Origin: Actinoplanes oblitus
GTDB lineage: Bacteria > Actinomycetota > Actinomycetes > Mycobacteriales > Micromonosporaceae
Length of the DNA stretch: 64,000 bases
Direction: 5' to 3'
Assembly: GCF_030252345.1 (NCBI RefSeq)
Contig: NZ_CP126980.1
Coordinates: 8,379,501 to 8,443,500, forward strand
Below are positions 44,646 to 53,727 of this stretch, one piece after another (the stretch's first letter is position 1; each line of letters begins with the position of its first letter). The notes beneath the pieces are model-generated. The model was not told where the DNA came from and searched no databases. It saw nothing but the letters and a program-made list of their open reading frames with translations. Made by a program: the position numbers and the translations under genes.

Positions 44646-45878
44646 ACGAGATTCCGTACACGGGGGTTGAATCCCGATTCACTGCTCATCGTGGCCCTGA
44701 TCATCGTGGCCGCGCTGTTGCGGTTCGCCGGACGGGACTGGGTGGCCGGGGACTTCGCGAAGTTCATCAGGCCGTGGAGCCAGTACATCGCGACGCACGG
44801 CTACTTCGCGTCGATGGGCGACGACTTCGCCAACTACAACGTCCCGTACCTCTATCTGCTGAGCGTGCTGACCTGGCTGCACGCGCACACCTCGATCAGC
44901 CTGCTGCACCTGGTGAAGGGCCTGTCGGTGGTGTTCGACGCGCTGCTCGCCTGGTACGCCGCCCGGCTCGTCGGCCTGCGCTGGTCCGACCGGCGGATCG
45001 TGGCGCTGGCCGGCGTCCTGGTGCTGCTGCTGCCGACCGTGGTGCTGAACAGCGCGTACTGGGCGCAGTGCGACTCGATCTACACCACGTTCACCATGGC
45101 CGGGCTGTACTACCTGCTGCGCGAGCGGCCCTGGGTGTCGATGGCCCTCTTCGGGCTGGCGATCACCGTCAAGCTGCAGGCGATCTTCGTGTTCCCGGTG
45201 CTGTTCGTGCTGCTGCTGGCCGGCCGGATCAAGCTGCGCCACCTGGCGCCGATCCCGGCCGTCTACGTCGCCCTGGCGATACCGGCCTGGGTGGCCGGCC
45301 GGCCGCTCCGGGACCTGATGCTGATCTACGCGAACCAGAGCGACCAGTACACGTCGCTGTCGATGAACGCGCCGACCATCTACACGTTCATCCGGCCGCG
45401 GACCGAGGTGATCGCCGACTTCCGCACCGCCGGGGTGCTGTTCACCGCCGCCGCCGTGCTGGTGCTCGCCTACCTGGTGCGGGTCCGGCGGATCCCGCTC
45501 GACCGGGAGCGGATCGTCCTGCTCGCCACCGCGTACAGCATCCTGGTGCCGTTCCTGCTGCCCGGGATGCACGAGCGGTACTTCATGCAGGCCGAGGTGC
45601 TGGCCGTGGTGGCGGCGCTGTACCTGCCGCGGCGGCTGTGGCCGGTGCCGGCGCTGGTGCAGATCGCCTCGCTGATGAGTTACCTGCCGTACTTCCTCGG
45701 CGCCAAGCGACCACAGCCGATGGACTTCCGGCTGCTCGCCGTGCTGATGGTCGCCGCGCTGCTGCTGACCGGGTGGCAGCTGCTGCGTCCGCCTCCGGCG
45801 CCGGAGGTGGAGCGGGCGGAACGCGACGAGACAGCCTTTCTAGTGCCAAATCAGGTTGGCAATACGATTGCCGTGTGA
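44643..45878 (+). CDS. GT-C-type membrane glycosyltransferase (mannosyltransferase-like)
   Basis: 411 aa with about 10-11 membrane helices. Early motif GRDWVAGDFAKFIRPWSQYIATHG carries an acidic loop residue typical of polyprenyl-phosphate-dependent GT-C enzymes. The segment LNSAYWAQCDSIYTTFTMAGLY and the late GMHERYFMQAE resemble the ALG/PIG-M-like and DUF2029 groups. It would use a lipid-linked sugar outside the membrane; the acceptor is unknown. GTG 44643 has no SD. The last codons overlap the start of the SufR-like regulator. Confidence 0.85.
   Translation: MTRFRTRGLNPDSLLIVALIIVAALLRFAGRDWVAGDFAKFIRPWSQYIATHGYFASMGDDFANYNVPYLYLLSVLTWLHAHTSISLLHLVKGLSVVFDALLAWYAARLVGLRWSDRRIVALAGVLVLLLPTVVLNSAYWAQCDSIYTTFTMAGLYYLLRERPWVSMALFGLAITVKLQAIFVFPVLFVLLLAGRIKLRHLAPIPAVYVALAIPAWVAGRPLRDLMLIYANQSDQYTSLSMNAPTIYTFIRPRTEVIADFRTAGVLFTAAAVLVLAYLVRVRRIPLDRERIVLLATAYSILVPFLLPGMHERYFMQAEVLAVVAALYLPRRLWPVPALVQIASLMSYLPYFLGAKRPQPMDFRLLAVLMVAALLLTGWQLLRPPPAPEVERAERDETAFLVPNQVGNTIAV
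45836..45865 (+). promoter_or_regulatory. Operator-like 30-mer, copy A, with TGCCAA-N6-TTGGCA dyad
   Basis: A perfect inverted repeat (TGCCAA at 45843-45848, TTGGCA at 45855-45860) just upstream of the -10 TACGAT (45863-45868) of the SufR-like regulator, inside the 3' end of the GT-C gene. The surrounding 30-mer, starting CCTTTCTA and ending CAATA, recurs after the regulator gene. Confidence 0.6.
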
Positions 45879-46624
45879 CGACTTCGAAAGACCTGGACGA
45901 CCTGGACGACCTGGACGCCCTCACCGCTCTCGCCGACGGCGTGCGGCGGCGGGCGTACCGGGTGGTGGCCGACGGGGCCGGGCCGGTCGGGCGGGACGAG
46001 GTGGCCGAGGCGCTCGGCATCGGCCGCACGCTGGCCGCGTTCCACCTGGACAAGCTGGTCGCCGCCGGGCTGCTGGCGACGTCCTACGCGCGACGGTCGG
46101 GCCGCAGCGGGCCGGGCGCCGGGCGGCCGGCCAAGCTGTACCACCTGGCGCCGGCGGAGCACGCGGTCAGCGTGCCGCCGCGGGCCTATCGCACCGCCGC
46201 CGAACTGCTGGCCGAGACGCTCGACGAGCTCGGCGCGGAGAACGCGCTGAACGAGGTGGCCCGGCGGCACGGCCGGCGAGCCGGCGCGGCGGGAGGCGGG
46301 CAGCGAGCCGTCGTGGCCGACGGCGGGCCACCGGACGCCGGCACGGGCGGGGACGGGCCACGAGACGCCGGCGAGCAGGGCGTGCACGCGCTGCTCGCCG
46401 GGCACGGGTACGCGCCGGTGGCAGCCGGGCCGGGTCGGATCGAGCTGCGCAACTGCCCCTTCCACCGGCTGGCCGAGCAGTTCCCCCCGGTGGTCTGCGG
46501 GATGAACCTGGCGCTGGTCAGCGGCCTGCTGACCGGAGCGGGCCAGGACACGGCGTGGACCGCCCGGATGGACGCGGCGCCCGGCCGGTGCTGCGTCAGC
46601 CTTTCTAAAACAAATCTTGATTGA
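45875..46624 (+). CDS. SufR-like winged-helix regulator with C-terminal cysteines
   Basis: 249 aa. N-terminal acidic repeat (KDLDDLDDLDALTALADGVRRRAY), a winged HTH (GRDEVAEALGIGRTLAAFHLDKLVAAGLLATSY, GRPAKLYHLA), and a C-terminal domain with four Cys: NCPFH, VVCGMNLAL and RCCVSL. This Cys set is typical of the COG2345/SufR-like group that can bind an Fe-S cluster. A Gly-rich loop (about 150-170) looks inserted. GTG 45875 overlaps the GT-C stop by 4 nt, yet it has its own TACGAT -10 six bases upstream. Probably autoregulated and controlling the DUF3291 gene; that is inference. Confidence 0.85.
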   Translation: MTTSKDLDDLDDLDALTALADGVRRRAYRVVADGAGPVGRDEVAEALGIGRTLAAFHLDKLVAAGLLATSYARRSGRSGPGAGRPAKLYHLAPAEHAVSVPPRAYRTAAELLAETLDELGAENALNEVARRHGRRAGAAGGGQRAVVADGGPPDAGTGGDGPRDAGEQGVHALLAGHGYAPVAAGPGRIELRNCPFHRLAEQFPPVVCGMNLALVSGLLTGAGQDTAWTARMDAAPGRCCVSLSKTNLD

Positions 46625-46632
46625 CAATAGAG
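46603..46632 (+). promoter_or_regulatory. Operator-like 30-mer, copy B, upstream of the DUF3291 gene
   Basis: Begins CCTTTCTA and ends CAATA like copy A, about 20 of 30 bases identical without gaps. It contains TTGACA; 17 nt later TGAGCT lies about 6 nt before ATG 46656, which makes a promoter. The AT-rich content is striking in this genome. Confidence 0.55.
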
Positions 46633-46655
46633 ACGGGAGTTGGTGAGCTGGTGCC

Positions 46656-47117
46656 ATGAGCGCCTTCCACCTCGCCCAGATCAACACCGCCCGTCTGAGA
46701 GCCCCGCTGGACGATCCGTCGATGGCCGAGTTCGTGGCCGGCCTGACCCTGATGAACGAGCTGGCCGACCGCTCACCCGGCTTCGTCTGGCGGCTGGCCG
46801 GCGACGACGGGGACGGCACGATCGCCGCCCCCGCCGATCCGAGCCGGATCTACACGCTCTCGGTCTGGGAGTCCCCCGCGCACCTGCGCGCCTACGCCTA
46901 CCAGAGCCAGCACCTCGACTACCTGCGCCGCCGCCGCGAGTGGTTCCACCCCAACGGCCCGGAGGCCGCCCTGGTCCTCTGGTGGCTCCCGGCCGGCGAG
47001 ATCCCCACCCTGGACGAGTCCATCGCCCGCCTGGACCGGCTGCGCGCGGACGGCCCCACTCCCGAAGCGTTCACGTTCCGTGACGTCTTCCCGGCCCCGG
47101 CGTCAGTGGCGCGCTGA
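46656..47117 (+). CDS. DUF3291 domain-containing protein
   Basis: 153 aa. Starts FHLAQINTARLRAPLDDPSMAEFV; has the dimeric alpha/beta-barrel (ABM-like) pattern PGFVWRLAGDDGDG...IYTLSVWESPAHLRAYAYQSQHLDYLRRRREWF; ends in a helical tail. DUF3291 proteins resemble heme-degrading or monooxygenase-like barrels; no function is known to me. It sits right after the SufR-like regulator and behind operator copy B, so it is the likely target of that regulator. Confidence 0.9.
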   Translation: MSAFHLAQINTARLRAPLDDPSMAEFVAGLTLMNELADRSPGFVWRLAGDDGDGTIAAPADPSRIYTLSVWESPAHLRAYAYQSQHLDYLRRRREWFHPNGPEAALVLWWLPAGEIPTLDESIARLDRLRADGPTPEAFTFRDVFPAPASVAR

Positions 47118-47137
47118 CACGCCGGTCTTGATCTCCG

Positions 47138-47250
47138 GAACCACCCACGGACAGTAAAGGGGCCGGCGATCGCTTTGGACGCGCAGCGGCCAGATCGCCG
47201 GCCCCGGCCCGCGCGGGAGCATGCGATCCGCACCCCAGCGGACCCGCGCA
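47138..47250 (-). repeat. Dispersed structured 3' element, copy 3
   Basis: On the plus strand GGGGCCGGCGATC (47159-47171) and GATCGCCGGCCCC (47193-47205) pair perfectly around 21 nt. Read on the minus strand the loop is TGGCCGCTGCGCGTCCAAAGC, as in the other copies. It lies about 30 nt past the ftsK stop, in ftsK orientation, between convergent ftsK and the DUF3291 gene. Confidence 0.85.
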
Positions 47251-47280
47251 CATCAAGAATTTGATCTTCATCGGGGAAGA

Positions 47281-49770
47281 TCAGTCGACGCGCAGGGCTG
47301 CCAGCGATTCTTCCAGTTCGTCCGGCTTGATGAGAACGTCGCGCGCCTTCGACCCCTCGGAGGGGCCGACGATGCCCCTGGTCTCCATCAGGTCCATCAG
47401 GCGGCCGGCCTTGGCGAACCCCACCCGCAGCTTGCGCTGCAGCATCGACGTCGAGCCGAACTGGCTGGTCACCACCAGCTCGATCGCCTGGATCAGCAGC
47501 TGCAGATCGTCGCCGATCTCCTCGTCGATCTCCTTCTTCTTGCTCGGCGGCGCGTCGGTGACGCCCTCCTGGAACTCCGGCTCGCGCTGGTCCTTGCAGA
47601 ACTTGACGACCTTGGCGATCTCTTTCTCGTCGACCCAGGCGCCCTGGATACGGGTCGGTTTCGAGGCGCCCATCGGCAGGAAGAGACCGTCGCCGCGGCC
47701 GAGCAGTTTCTCCGCGCCCGGCTGGTCCAGGATGACCCGGGAGTCGGCCAGCGACGAGGTCGCGAAGGCCAGCCGGGACGGCACGTTCGCCTTGATCAGG
47801 CCGGTCACCACGTCCACCGAGGGGCGCTGGGTGGCGAGGACCAGGTGGATGCCGGCCGCGCGGGCCAGCTGGGTGATCCGGACGACCGAGTCCTCGACGT
47901 CGCGCGGGGCGACCATCATCAGGTCGGCCAGCTCGTCGACGATCACCAGGAGGTACGGGTACGGCTTCATCACCCGCTCGCTGCCCGGCGGCGCGGTGAT
48001 CTCGCCGCTGCGGACCTTGCGGTTGAAGTCGTCGACGTGGCGCACCCCGTTGGCGGCCAGGTCGTCGTAGCGCATGTCCATCTCGCGGACCACCCACTCC
48101 AGGGCGTCCGCCGCCTTCTTCGGGTTGGTGACGATCGGCGTGACGAGGTGCGGGATCCCCTCGTACGCCGTCATCTCCACCCGTTTCGGGTCGACCAGCA
48201 GCAACCGGACCTGCTCCGGGGTGGCCCGGGTGAGCAGCGACACCAGCAGCGAGTTCAGACAGGAGCTCTTGCCCGCGCCGGTGGCGCCGGCGATCAGGAT
48301 GTGCGGCATCTTGGCGAGGTTCGCCACCACGAAGCCGCCCTCGATGTCCTTGCCGAGCGCGACGACCATCGGGTGGTGGTCGGCGGTGGCCGCACGGGAG
48401 CGCAGCACGTCGCCGAGCGCGACGTTCTCCGGGTCGGTGTTCGGGATCTCCACGCCGACCGCGCTCTTGCCCGGGATCGGGGAGAGGATGCGGACGTCGG
48501 GGGACTTCACCGCATACGCGATGTTGCGCGACAGCTGGGTGATCCGCTCGACCTTGGTGCCCGGGCCGATCTCCACCTCGTACCTGGTGACTGTCGGGCC
48601 ACGGGTGAAGCCGGTGACCGCGGCGTCCACGTTGAACTGGTCGAAGACGCCGGTGAGCGCCGCCATGATCTCGTCGTTGGCGCGGCTGCGGGATTTCGGC
48701 GGCGTGCCGGTGCCGAGCAGGTTCGCCGGGGGCAGGCGGTAGTCGCCGCTGTCCACCGACGAGATGTCCAGCTGCTCGGCGCGCACCGGCGGCTCAGAGT
48801 GCTCCGGCGGCGGCGGCTTCTTGCGGGTGGCCGGCAGTTTCGGCAGGGCGACCGTGTCGTGCAGGATGAGGTCCTCGTCCGGCTCGACCGGCTCGACCGG
48901 CTCGTCCCCGGGTGCCGGGATCGGGATCGGCGACGGCCGGCGACGGCGCGGCTTGACCGGCGCCACCACCTCCTCCACCTCGTCGATCTCGTCCGGGAGG
49001 ATCGCCGGGGCGCGCGGGGCGGACCGGCCGAGGACCAGGTCGCCGAGGAGCGCGAACCGCTCCGGGATCTTCGCGATCGGCGTCGCCGTGATCACCAGAA
49101 GACCGAAGACGAAGAGCAGGATCAGCAACGGTACGGCCACCCAGGCGCTCACCGCTCGCTCCAGCACCGAGCCCACGCCGTAACCGAGCAGGCCGCCGTT
49201 GCCGGTCAGCGCGACGTCCGGGGTGGGGTCGTCGGAGAGGTAGAGCAGGCTGGCGGTGGCGACGATGACCGCCGACCAGCCGACCGGGTTGCGGCCCCGG
49301 TGGTCCGGGTCGACCGGCTCGCGCATCAGCCGCACCGCGCCGTAGAAGAACAGCAGCGGCAGGAAGACGCCCAGCCCGCCGAAGAACAGGTGGATCGCGT
49401 CGGCCAGGCGCTGGCCGAGCGGGCCGGCGCCGTGCGCCCAGACGGCGACCGCGGTCAGGATCGAGAAGCCCAGCATGAGCAGCCCGGCGCCGTCGCGGCG
49501 GTGCTCCGGGCCGATGTTGCGGGCGTTACGCCCGGCGCCCCGGGCCACCCAGCCGACGCTGTGCGCCAGGCCCATCCAGAGGGCGCTGACACCGCGGCTC
49601 ACGCCGGGCCCGATCGCCGGCGGCCGGTTCGCCGCGGCACGCTTGCGGGCGGCCGGCTTGGCGGCCGCCTTCTTGACCGGCCGGGCCGGTTGCCGGGCAC
49701 GCGAGGTCGCGGCGCCGCGCGACGTGGACGCGGCACGGCCCCGGCTCGCCGGAGGAGTTCGGCCCGCCAT
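47281..49770 (-). CDS. ftsK: DNA translocase FtsK
   Basis: 829 aa. Basic Ala/Arg/Lys-rich N terminus, four membrane helices at about 90-235 ([32 protein letters not shown], ...), a linker, then the alpha, beta and gamma domains. Walker [11 protein letters not shown] is near 493-502, [10 protein letters not shown], Walker [13 protein letters not shown], and the C-terminal winged helix [26 protein letters not shown]. It pumps DNA at the septum and activates XerCD dimer resolution. ATG 49770 lies 7 nt after TACGGT and has no SD; the longer frame includes the promoter. Confidence 0.96.
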   Translation of the reverse strand: MAGRTPPASRGRAASTSRGAATSRARQPARPVKKAAAKPAARKRAAANRPPAIGPGVSRGVSALWMGLAHSVGWVARGAGRNARNIGPEHRRDGAGLLMLGFSILTAVAVWAHGAGPLGQRLADAIHLFFGGLGVFLPLLFFYGAVRLMREPVDPDHRGRNPVGWSAVIVATASLLYLSDDPTPDVALTGNGGLLGYGVGSVLERAVSAWVAVPLLILLFVFGLLVITATPIAKIPERFALLGDLVLGRSAPRAPAILPDEIDEVEEVVAPVKPRRRRPSPIPIPAPGDEPVEPVEPDEDLILHDTVALPKLPATRKKPPPPEHSEPPVRAEQLDISSVDSGDYRLPPANLLGTGTPPKSRSRANDEIMAALTGVFDQFNVDAAVTGFTRGPTVTRYEVEIGPGTKVERITQLSRNIAYAVKSPDVRILSPIPGKSAVGVEIPNTDPENVALGDVLRSRAATADHHPMVVALGKDIEGGFVVANLAKMPHILIAGATGAGKSSCLNSLLVSLLTRATPEQVRLLLVDPKRVEMTAYEGIPHLVTPIVTNPKKAADALEWVVREMDMRYDDLAANGVRHVDDFNRKVRSGEITAPPGSERVMKPYPYLLVIVDELADLMMVAPRDVEDSVVRITQLARAAGIHLVLATQRPSVDVVTGLIKANVPSRLAFATSSLADSRVILDQPGAEKLLGRGDGLFLPMGASKPTRIQGAWVDEKEIAKVVKFCKDQREPEFQEGVTDAPPSKKKEIDEEIGDDLQLLIQAIELVVTSQFGSTSMLQRKLRVGFAKAGRLMDLMETRGIVGPSEGSKARDVLIKPDELEESLAALRVD

Positions 49771-49783
49771 GGATGACACCGTA
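49768..49783 (-). promoter_or_regulatory. Leaderless-type -10 of ftsK
   Basis: TACGGT on the minus strand (49778-49783), 7 nt before ATG 49770. Confidence 0.5.
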
Positions 49784-49853
49784 TCGGTAAGGATCCAAAG
49801 CATCGAGCAGGCGCACCGTGACCCATCCTCGCTTTTGCCGGGTGCCCGGCGCT

Positions 49854-49868
49854 TAAGCTCACCACGTG
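49854..49868 (+). promoter_or_regulatory. Leaderless-type -10 of the YbjN gene
   Basis: TAAGCT at 49854-49859, 6 nt before GTG 49866. Confidence 0.5.
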
Positions 49869-50273
49869 CAACCACTCGACAACGAGATGATCAAGGCAGC
49901 CCTGGACGCGCGCGGGTTCGCGTACTTCGTCGACGCGGACGGTGACATCGCCGGGAACTTCCAGGGGAACCTGATCTATTTCTTCCGGCTCGGCGAGAAC
50001 AAGGAGATGCTGCAGATCCGGGCGATGATGCAGCATGTCTTCACTGTCGAGGACGTGCCGAGACTCTACGAGTTCTGCAACACCTGGAACCGCGACCAGC
50101 TCTGGCCGAAAGCGTATGTGCAGGTCACCGACGACGGCGCGGTCGTGGTGGTGGGCGAGGTGTCGACCGACTGGGAGCGCGGCGTGACCCCGGAACAGCT
50201 CGACCAGGTGCTGATCTGCGGGATCGCGACAGGGTGCCGGCTCGGCGAGGCGCTCGGCGAGCTGAAGAACTAG
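49866..50273 (+). CDS. YbjN domain-containing protein
   Basis: 135 aa. Pattern [45 protein letters not shown] (as consecutive strands), [18 protein letters not shown] and a C-terminal helix [18 protein letters not shown]. The YbjN fold is related to type III secretion chaperones; in actinobacteria these small cytosolic proteins have no settled role. GTG 49866 has no SD but a -10 hexamer close by. It is monocistronic and closed by a strong terminator. Confidence 0.9.
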   Translation: MQPLDNEMIKAALDARGFAYFVDADGDIAGNFQGNLIYFFRLGENKEMLQIRAMMQHVFTVEDVPRLYEFCNTWNRDQLWPKAYVQVTDDGAVVVVGEVSTDWERGVTPEQLDQVLICGIATGCRLGEALGELKN

Positions 50274-50303
50274 AGACCACCCGTCGCCCGTCCGGAAAGA
50301 CGG

Positions 50304-50340
50304 AAAGGACCGGGGCCGCTGCCGGCCCCGGTCCTTTTTC
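50304..50340. terminator. Bidirectional intrinsic terminator YbjN gene / protease gene
   Basis: A perfect 14-bp stem (AAGGACCGGGGCCG / CGGCCCCGGTCCTT, 4-nt loop) is flanked by A and T runs (GAAA...CTTTTT), the best classical terminator in the window. It lies between the convergent YbjN gene and the protease gene. Confidence 0.92.
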
Positions 50341-50353
50341 GCGTACGCCGTGA

Positions 50354-51931
50354 CTACCGCACGTCGAAGCCCAGCGAGTAGGCGCCGCTGCCGGAGGTGG
50401 CTACCACCACGTACCGGAAGGTGCCGGAGCCCTGCTCGACGCTGAGCGTCTTGACGCCGTCGCCGGTGGCCTGCGCCACGGTGCGGAAACCGTTGCGGGT
50501 CAGCCGCTGCAGGACCAGGCCGAAGTCGGCGCCGTCGGGCGACTGGAGGCAGGCGGTGTGGGTGCCGGCCCGGGCCCGGAAGCTACCGCCGTCCGGCTGC
50601 GCCTGCGCCTTGCCCGCCTTGCTGAGCGAGCCGTCGCGCTGCACCGGCAGGTCGCCGCAGGCGGCCGCGTCGCCACCGTCACCGGCGTCGCCGCCGTCGC
50701 CGGCCGCCGGAGCGCTCGCCGCCGGATCGGCGGTGTCCCCGGCCGCGCCCCCGCCGCCGCTGGTCACCAGCGTCAGGTTGTTCGCCGCCAGGATCTCGTT
50801 GACCGGCTGGAAGAACGTCTCGCCGCCGGCCGTGCAGTCGCCGGAGCCACCCGAGGTGACGCCCTGCGCCTGGTCGCCGGAGAGCCACGGGCCACCCGAG
50901 TCGCCGCCCTCGGCGCAGACGTCGGTGCGGGTCAGGCCGGTCACGGCGCCCTCCGGGTACCGGACGGTCTGGTTCTTGGCCAGGATGGTGCCGCAGAACG
51001 TGCCGGTGGTGGAGCCGGACCGGCAGACCGCGGCGCCGACCGGCGCCTCGGTGTTGCCGGCCACCGGGAGCTCGTTGCCCTTGAAGTCGTTGACCACCGG
51101 GCGCGGCGTCCAGTCGCCGTTCACCTCGACGAAGCCCATGTCGGCGTTGCCCGGGAAGACCGAGGCCTTCACCACGCCCTGGGCCTTCTGGTTGAAGCCG
51201 GTGGTCGTGGTGCCCGGCGTGCCGCAGTGGCCGGCGGTCACGAAGCCGCCCTCCACCGAGAAGCCGATCGAGCAGCGGGCGGTGCCGCCGTCCAGCGAGA
51301 TGAAGTACGGGTCCGCGCCGCGCACGTCGAACAGCGGCTTCGGCTGCCGGTTGCTGACCTTCACGGTGACCGCGTCGGCCGGGATGCCCGCCCGGCGCGC
51401 GAACGCCGCCGGATCGGTCTTGGCGTCCGGCTGCGCGACGATGACCAGCTTGTTGGTCGGGGCGTCGACGTACCAGCCGGTCAGCCCGCTGGCCGACTTC
51501 ACCTTCGCGTCCAGCTTGCTCTTGGCCTGGTCCAGGTCGGCCTCGCTGCGCTCGACCAGCACCGGTACCGCGCCGGCCTTCTTGACCTGGGCGGCCGCGC
51601 CGGAATCGGTCACCGCGACCTTCAGCGTGGTGCCGTCCTTGGCGAGCCACGCGCCGGCGTAGCTGTCGCCGGTGGCCGCGGCCAGGGTCGCGGTGACCCC
51701 GCCGGCCCACTTCGACCGGTTCAGCCGGGTCGTCGCCTGCTGCGCGTCGAGGCCCAGGTCACGCTTCATCGCCGCGAGCAACTGCGGGGACACACCCCCG
51801 TCTCCGCCCGCTCTCGTCGTGCCGCGGTCGCCGGCCGGCGTGGTGCCGGCCAGCGACGGCAGGGTGAAGGCGACAGCTGCCGCGGTCGCCGCCACCACCG
51901 CTGCGGCAACGGCGATCGATCTGCGCTGCAT
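50354..51931 (-). CDS. Secreted trypsin-like serine protease (streptogrisin/alpha-lytic type) with prodomain and C-terminal domain
   Basis: 525 aa. Signal peptide (QRRSIAVAAAVVAATAAAVAFTL...A), pro-region about 45-195 with the alpha-lytic propeptide pattern, mature S1E protease with the catalytic His in TAGHC, Asp in NADMGFVEV and Ser in GGDSGGPW, and paired Cys. A Gly/Asp/Ala linker then leads to a C-terminal beta domain of about 110 aa (pre-peptidase-C-like: FRARAGTHTACLQSPDGADFGLVLQ). ATG 51931 has GGGAG 8 nt upstream; the seven-codon longer GTG start would bury the SD. Exported, self-processing protease. Confidence 0.93.
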   Translation of the reverse strand: MQRRSIAVAAAVVAATAAAVAFTLPSLAGTTPAGDRGTTRAGGDGGVSPQLLAAMKRDLGLDAQQATTRLNRSKWAGGVTATLAAATGDSYAGAWLAKDGTTLKVAVTDSGAAAQVKKAGAVPVLVERSEADLDQAKSKLDAKVKSASGLTGWYVDAPTNKLVIVAQPDAKTDPAAFARRAGIPADAVTVKVSNRQPKPLFDVRGADPYFISLDGGTARCSIGFSVEGGFVTAGHCGTPGTTTTGFNQKAQGVVKASVFPGNADMGFVEVNGDWTPRPVVNDFKGNELPVAGNTEAPVGAAVCRSGSTTGTFCGTILAKNQTVRYPEGAVTGLTRTDVCAEGGDSGGPWLSGDQAQGVTSGGSGDCTAGGETFFQPVNEILAANNLTLVTSGGGGAAGDTADPAASAPAAGDGGDAGDGGDAAACGDLPVQRDGSLSKAGKAQAQPDGGSFRARAGTHTACLQSPDGADFGLVLQRLTRNGFRTVAQATGDGVKTLSVEQGSGTFRYVVVATSGSGAYSLGFDVR

Positions 51932-52025
51932 CTGGAGTACTCCCTCCGCCACGGGTGCCGTGGGGGCGGCACCGTGCCCAGGAGTACGCAGTCTGACCGA
52001 AAACGGTTGAGTCGTTAAGCCAGCC

Positions 52026-53714
52026 TTAAACCTCGACCACCGTCGGGACGATCATCGGGCGGCGCCGGTACGCGTCGTTCACCCAGCGGCCGACCGTCCG
52101 GCGGACCACCTGCTGGAGCTGGTGGGTGTCGGTGATGCCGTCCTCGGCCGACCGGTGCAGGGCGGCGGTGAGCAGCGGGATCACCGGGTTGAACGCGTCC
52201 GGGTCCTCGGAGAAGCCCTTGGCCGACACGCTCGGCTCGCCGACCACCTTGCCGGTCACCGAGTCGATCACCACGGTGGCCGCGATGAACCCGCCGTCGC
52301 CGAGGATCCGGCGCTCGGTGAGCAGCGACTCACTGACGTCGCCGACCGCGAGGCCGTCCACGTAGACGTACCGGCTGCGGACCCGGCCGACCACCCGGGC
52401 GTGGCCCTCGACCAGGTCGACCACGTCGCCGTCCTCGCAGAGCACCACCCGGTCCGGCGCGACGCCGGTCTCGATGCCGAGCTGGGCGTGGGCGCGCAGG
52501 TGCCGCCACTCGCCGTGCACCGGCATCAGGTTGCTGGGCCGGGTCACGTTCAGCAGGTAGCGCAGCTCGCCGGCCGGGGCGTGCCCGGAGACGTGCACCT
52601 TGGCGGTCTCCTTGTGGACCACCGTGGCGCCGGCCCGGGACAGCTGGTTGATCACCCGGTAGACCGAGGTCTCGTTGCCCGGCACCAGCGAGCTGGCCAG
52701 CACGACGGTGTCCCCCGGCGCGATGGTGATGTGCCGGTGATCACCGGTGGACATCCGGCCCAGGGCGCTCATCGGCTCGCCCTGCGACCCGGTGGACATG
52801 AAGACGATCTCGTCGGGCGGCAGGTGGGTGGCCTCGTCCAGGCCGACCAGCAGGCCGTCCGGGATGCGCAGCAGTCCCAGGTCACGGGCGATGCCCATGT
52901 TCCTGACCATGGACCGGCCGATCAGCGCGACCTTGCGCTCGTACTCCCAGGCGGCGTCCATGACCTGCTGGACCCGGTGCACGTGGGAGGCGAAGCTGGC
53001 CACGATGATCCGGCCCTTGGCCTTGCCGAAGATCGAGCTGAGCACCGGGCCGATGTCCCGCTCCGGCGCCACGAACCCGGGCACCTCGGCGTTCGTCGAG
53101 TCGGACAGCAGCAGGTCGATGCCCTCGGCGCCGAGCCTGGCGAAACCGGCCAGGTCGGTGATCCGGCCGTCCAGCGGGACCTGGTCCATCTTGAAGTCGC
53201 CGGTGTGCAGGACCAGCCCGGCCGGGGTACGCACGGCGACCGCCAGCGCGTCCGGGATCGAGTGGTTCACCGCGAAGAACTCGCACTCGAACGGGCCGAG
53301 CCGCTCGATGCCACCCTCGCGCACGGTGAGGGTGTACGGGTCCAGGCGGCGCTCGGCCAGTTTCGCCTCGACCAGCGCCAGGGTGAACTCCGAGCCGACC
53401 AGCGGGATGTCCGCCTTGTGCGCGAGCAGGTAGGGCACCGCGCCGATGTGGTCCTCGTGCCCGTGGGTCAGCACGATGGCCTGAATGTCGTCGAGCCGGT
53501 CCAGGATCGGCGCGAAGTCCGGCAGGATCAGGTCGACACCGGGCTGCTCGACGTCGGGGAAGAGCACCCCGCAGTCGATCACCAGCAGTTTGCCGTCGAA
53601 CTCGAGGACCGTCATGTTGCGGCCGATGGCGCCGAGCCCGCCGAGCGGGATGACGCGCAGGGCGCCCTCCGGCAGCGGCGGCGGCGGACCCAGCTCCACG
53701 TGAGCGTTAGTCAT
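52026..53714 (-). CDS. rnj: Ribonuclease J
   Basis: 562 aa, metallo-beta-lactamase/beta-CASP ribonuclease with endo- and 5'-3' exo-activity. Metal ligands are in LTHGHEDHIGAVPY and VLHTGDFKMD; the beta-CASP region has SDSTNAEVPG, ASFASHVHRVQQ, STGSQGEPMSAL, HVSGHA and MPVHGEWRHLRAH. ATG 53714 has AGGA about 8 nt upstream. It lies 13 nt after dapA, the same dapA-RNase J pair as in M. tuberculosis. Together with RNase Y and PNPase it covers the main mRNA-decay enzymes. Confidence 0.97.
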   Translation of the reverse strand: MTNAHVELGPPPPLPEGALRVIPLGGLGAIGRNMTVLEFDGKLLVIDCGVLFPDVEQPGVDLILPDFAPILDRLDDIQAIVLTHGHEDHIGAVPYLLAHKADIPLVGSEFTLALVEAKLAERRLDPYTLTVREGGIERLGPFECEFFAVNHSIPDALAVAVRTPAGLVLHTGDFKMDQVPLDGRITDLAGFARLGAEGIDLLLSDSTNAEVPGFVAPERDIGPVLSSIFGKAKGRIIVASFASHVHRVQQVMDAAWEYERKVALIGRSMVRNMGIARDLGLLRIPDGLLVGLDEATHLPPDEIVFMSTGSQGEPMSALGRMSTGDHRHITIAPGDTVVLASSLVPGNETSVYRVINQLSRAGATVVHKETAKVHVSGHAPAGELRYLLNVTRPSNLMPVHGEWRHLRAHAQLGIETGVAPDRVVLCEDGDVVDLVEGHARVVGRVRSRYVYVDGLAVGDVSESLLTERRILGDGGFIAATVVIDSVTGKVVGEPSVSAKGFSEDPDAFNPVIPLLTAALHRSAEDGITDTHQLQQVVRRTVGRWVNDAYRRRPMIVPTVVEV

Positions 53715-53727
53715 TCGCCTCTTCCTG

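Noticed and set aside
44249..45874. N-terminal extension of the SufR-like regulator frame back to 44249
   Set aside because: It is a shadow of rimO and the GT-C gene; the HTH protein has its own start at 45875.
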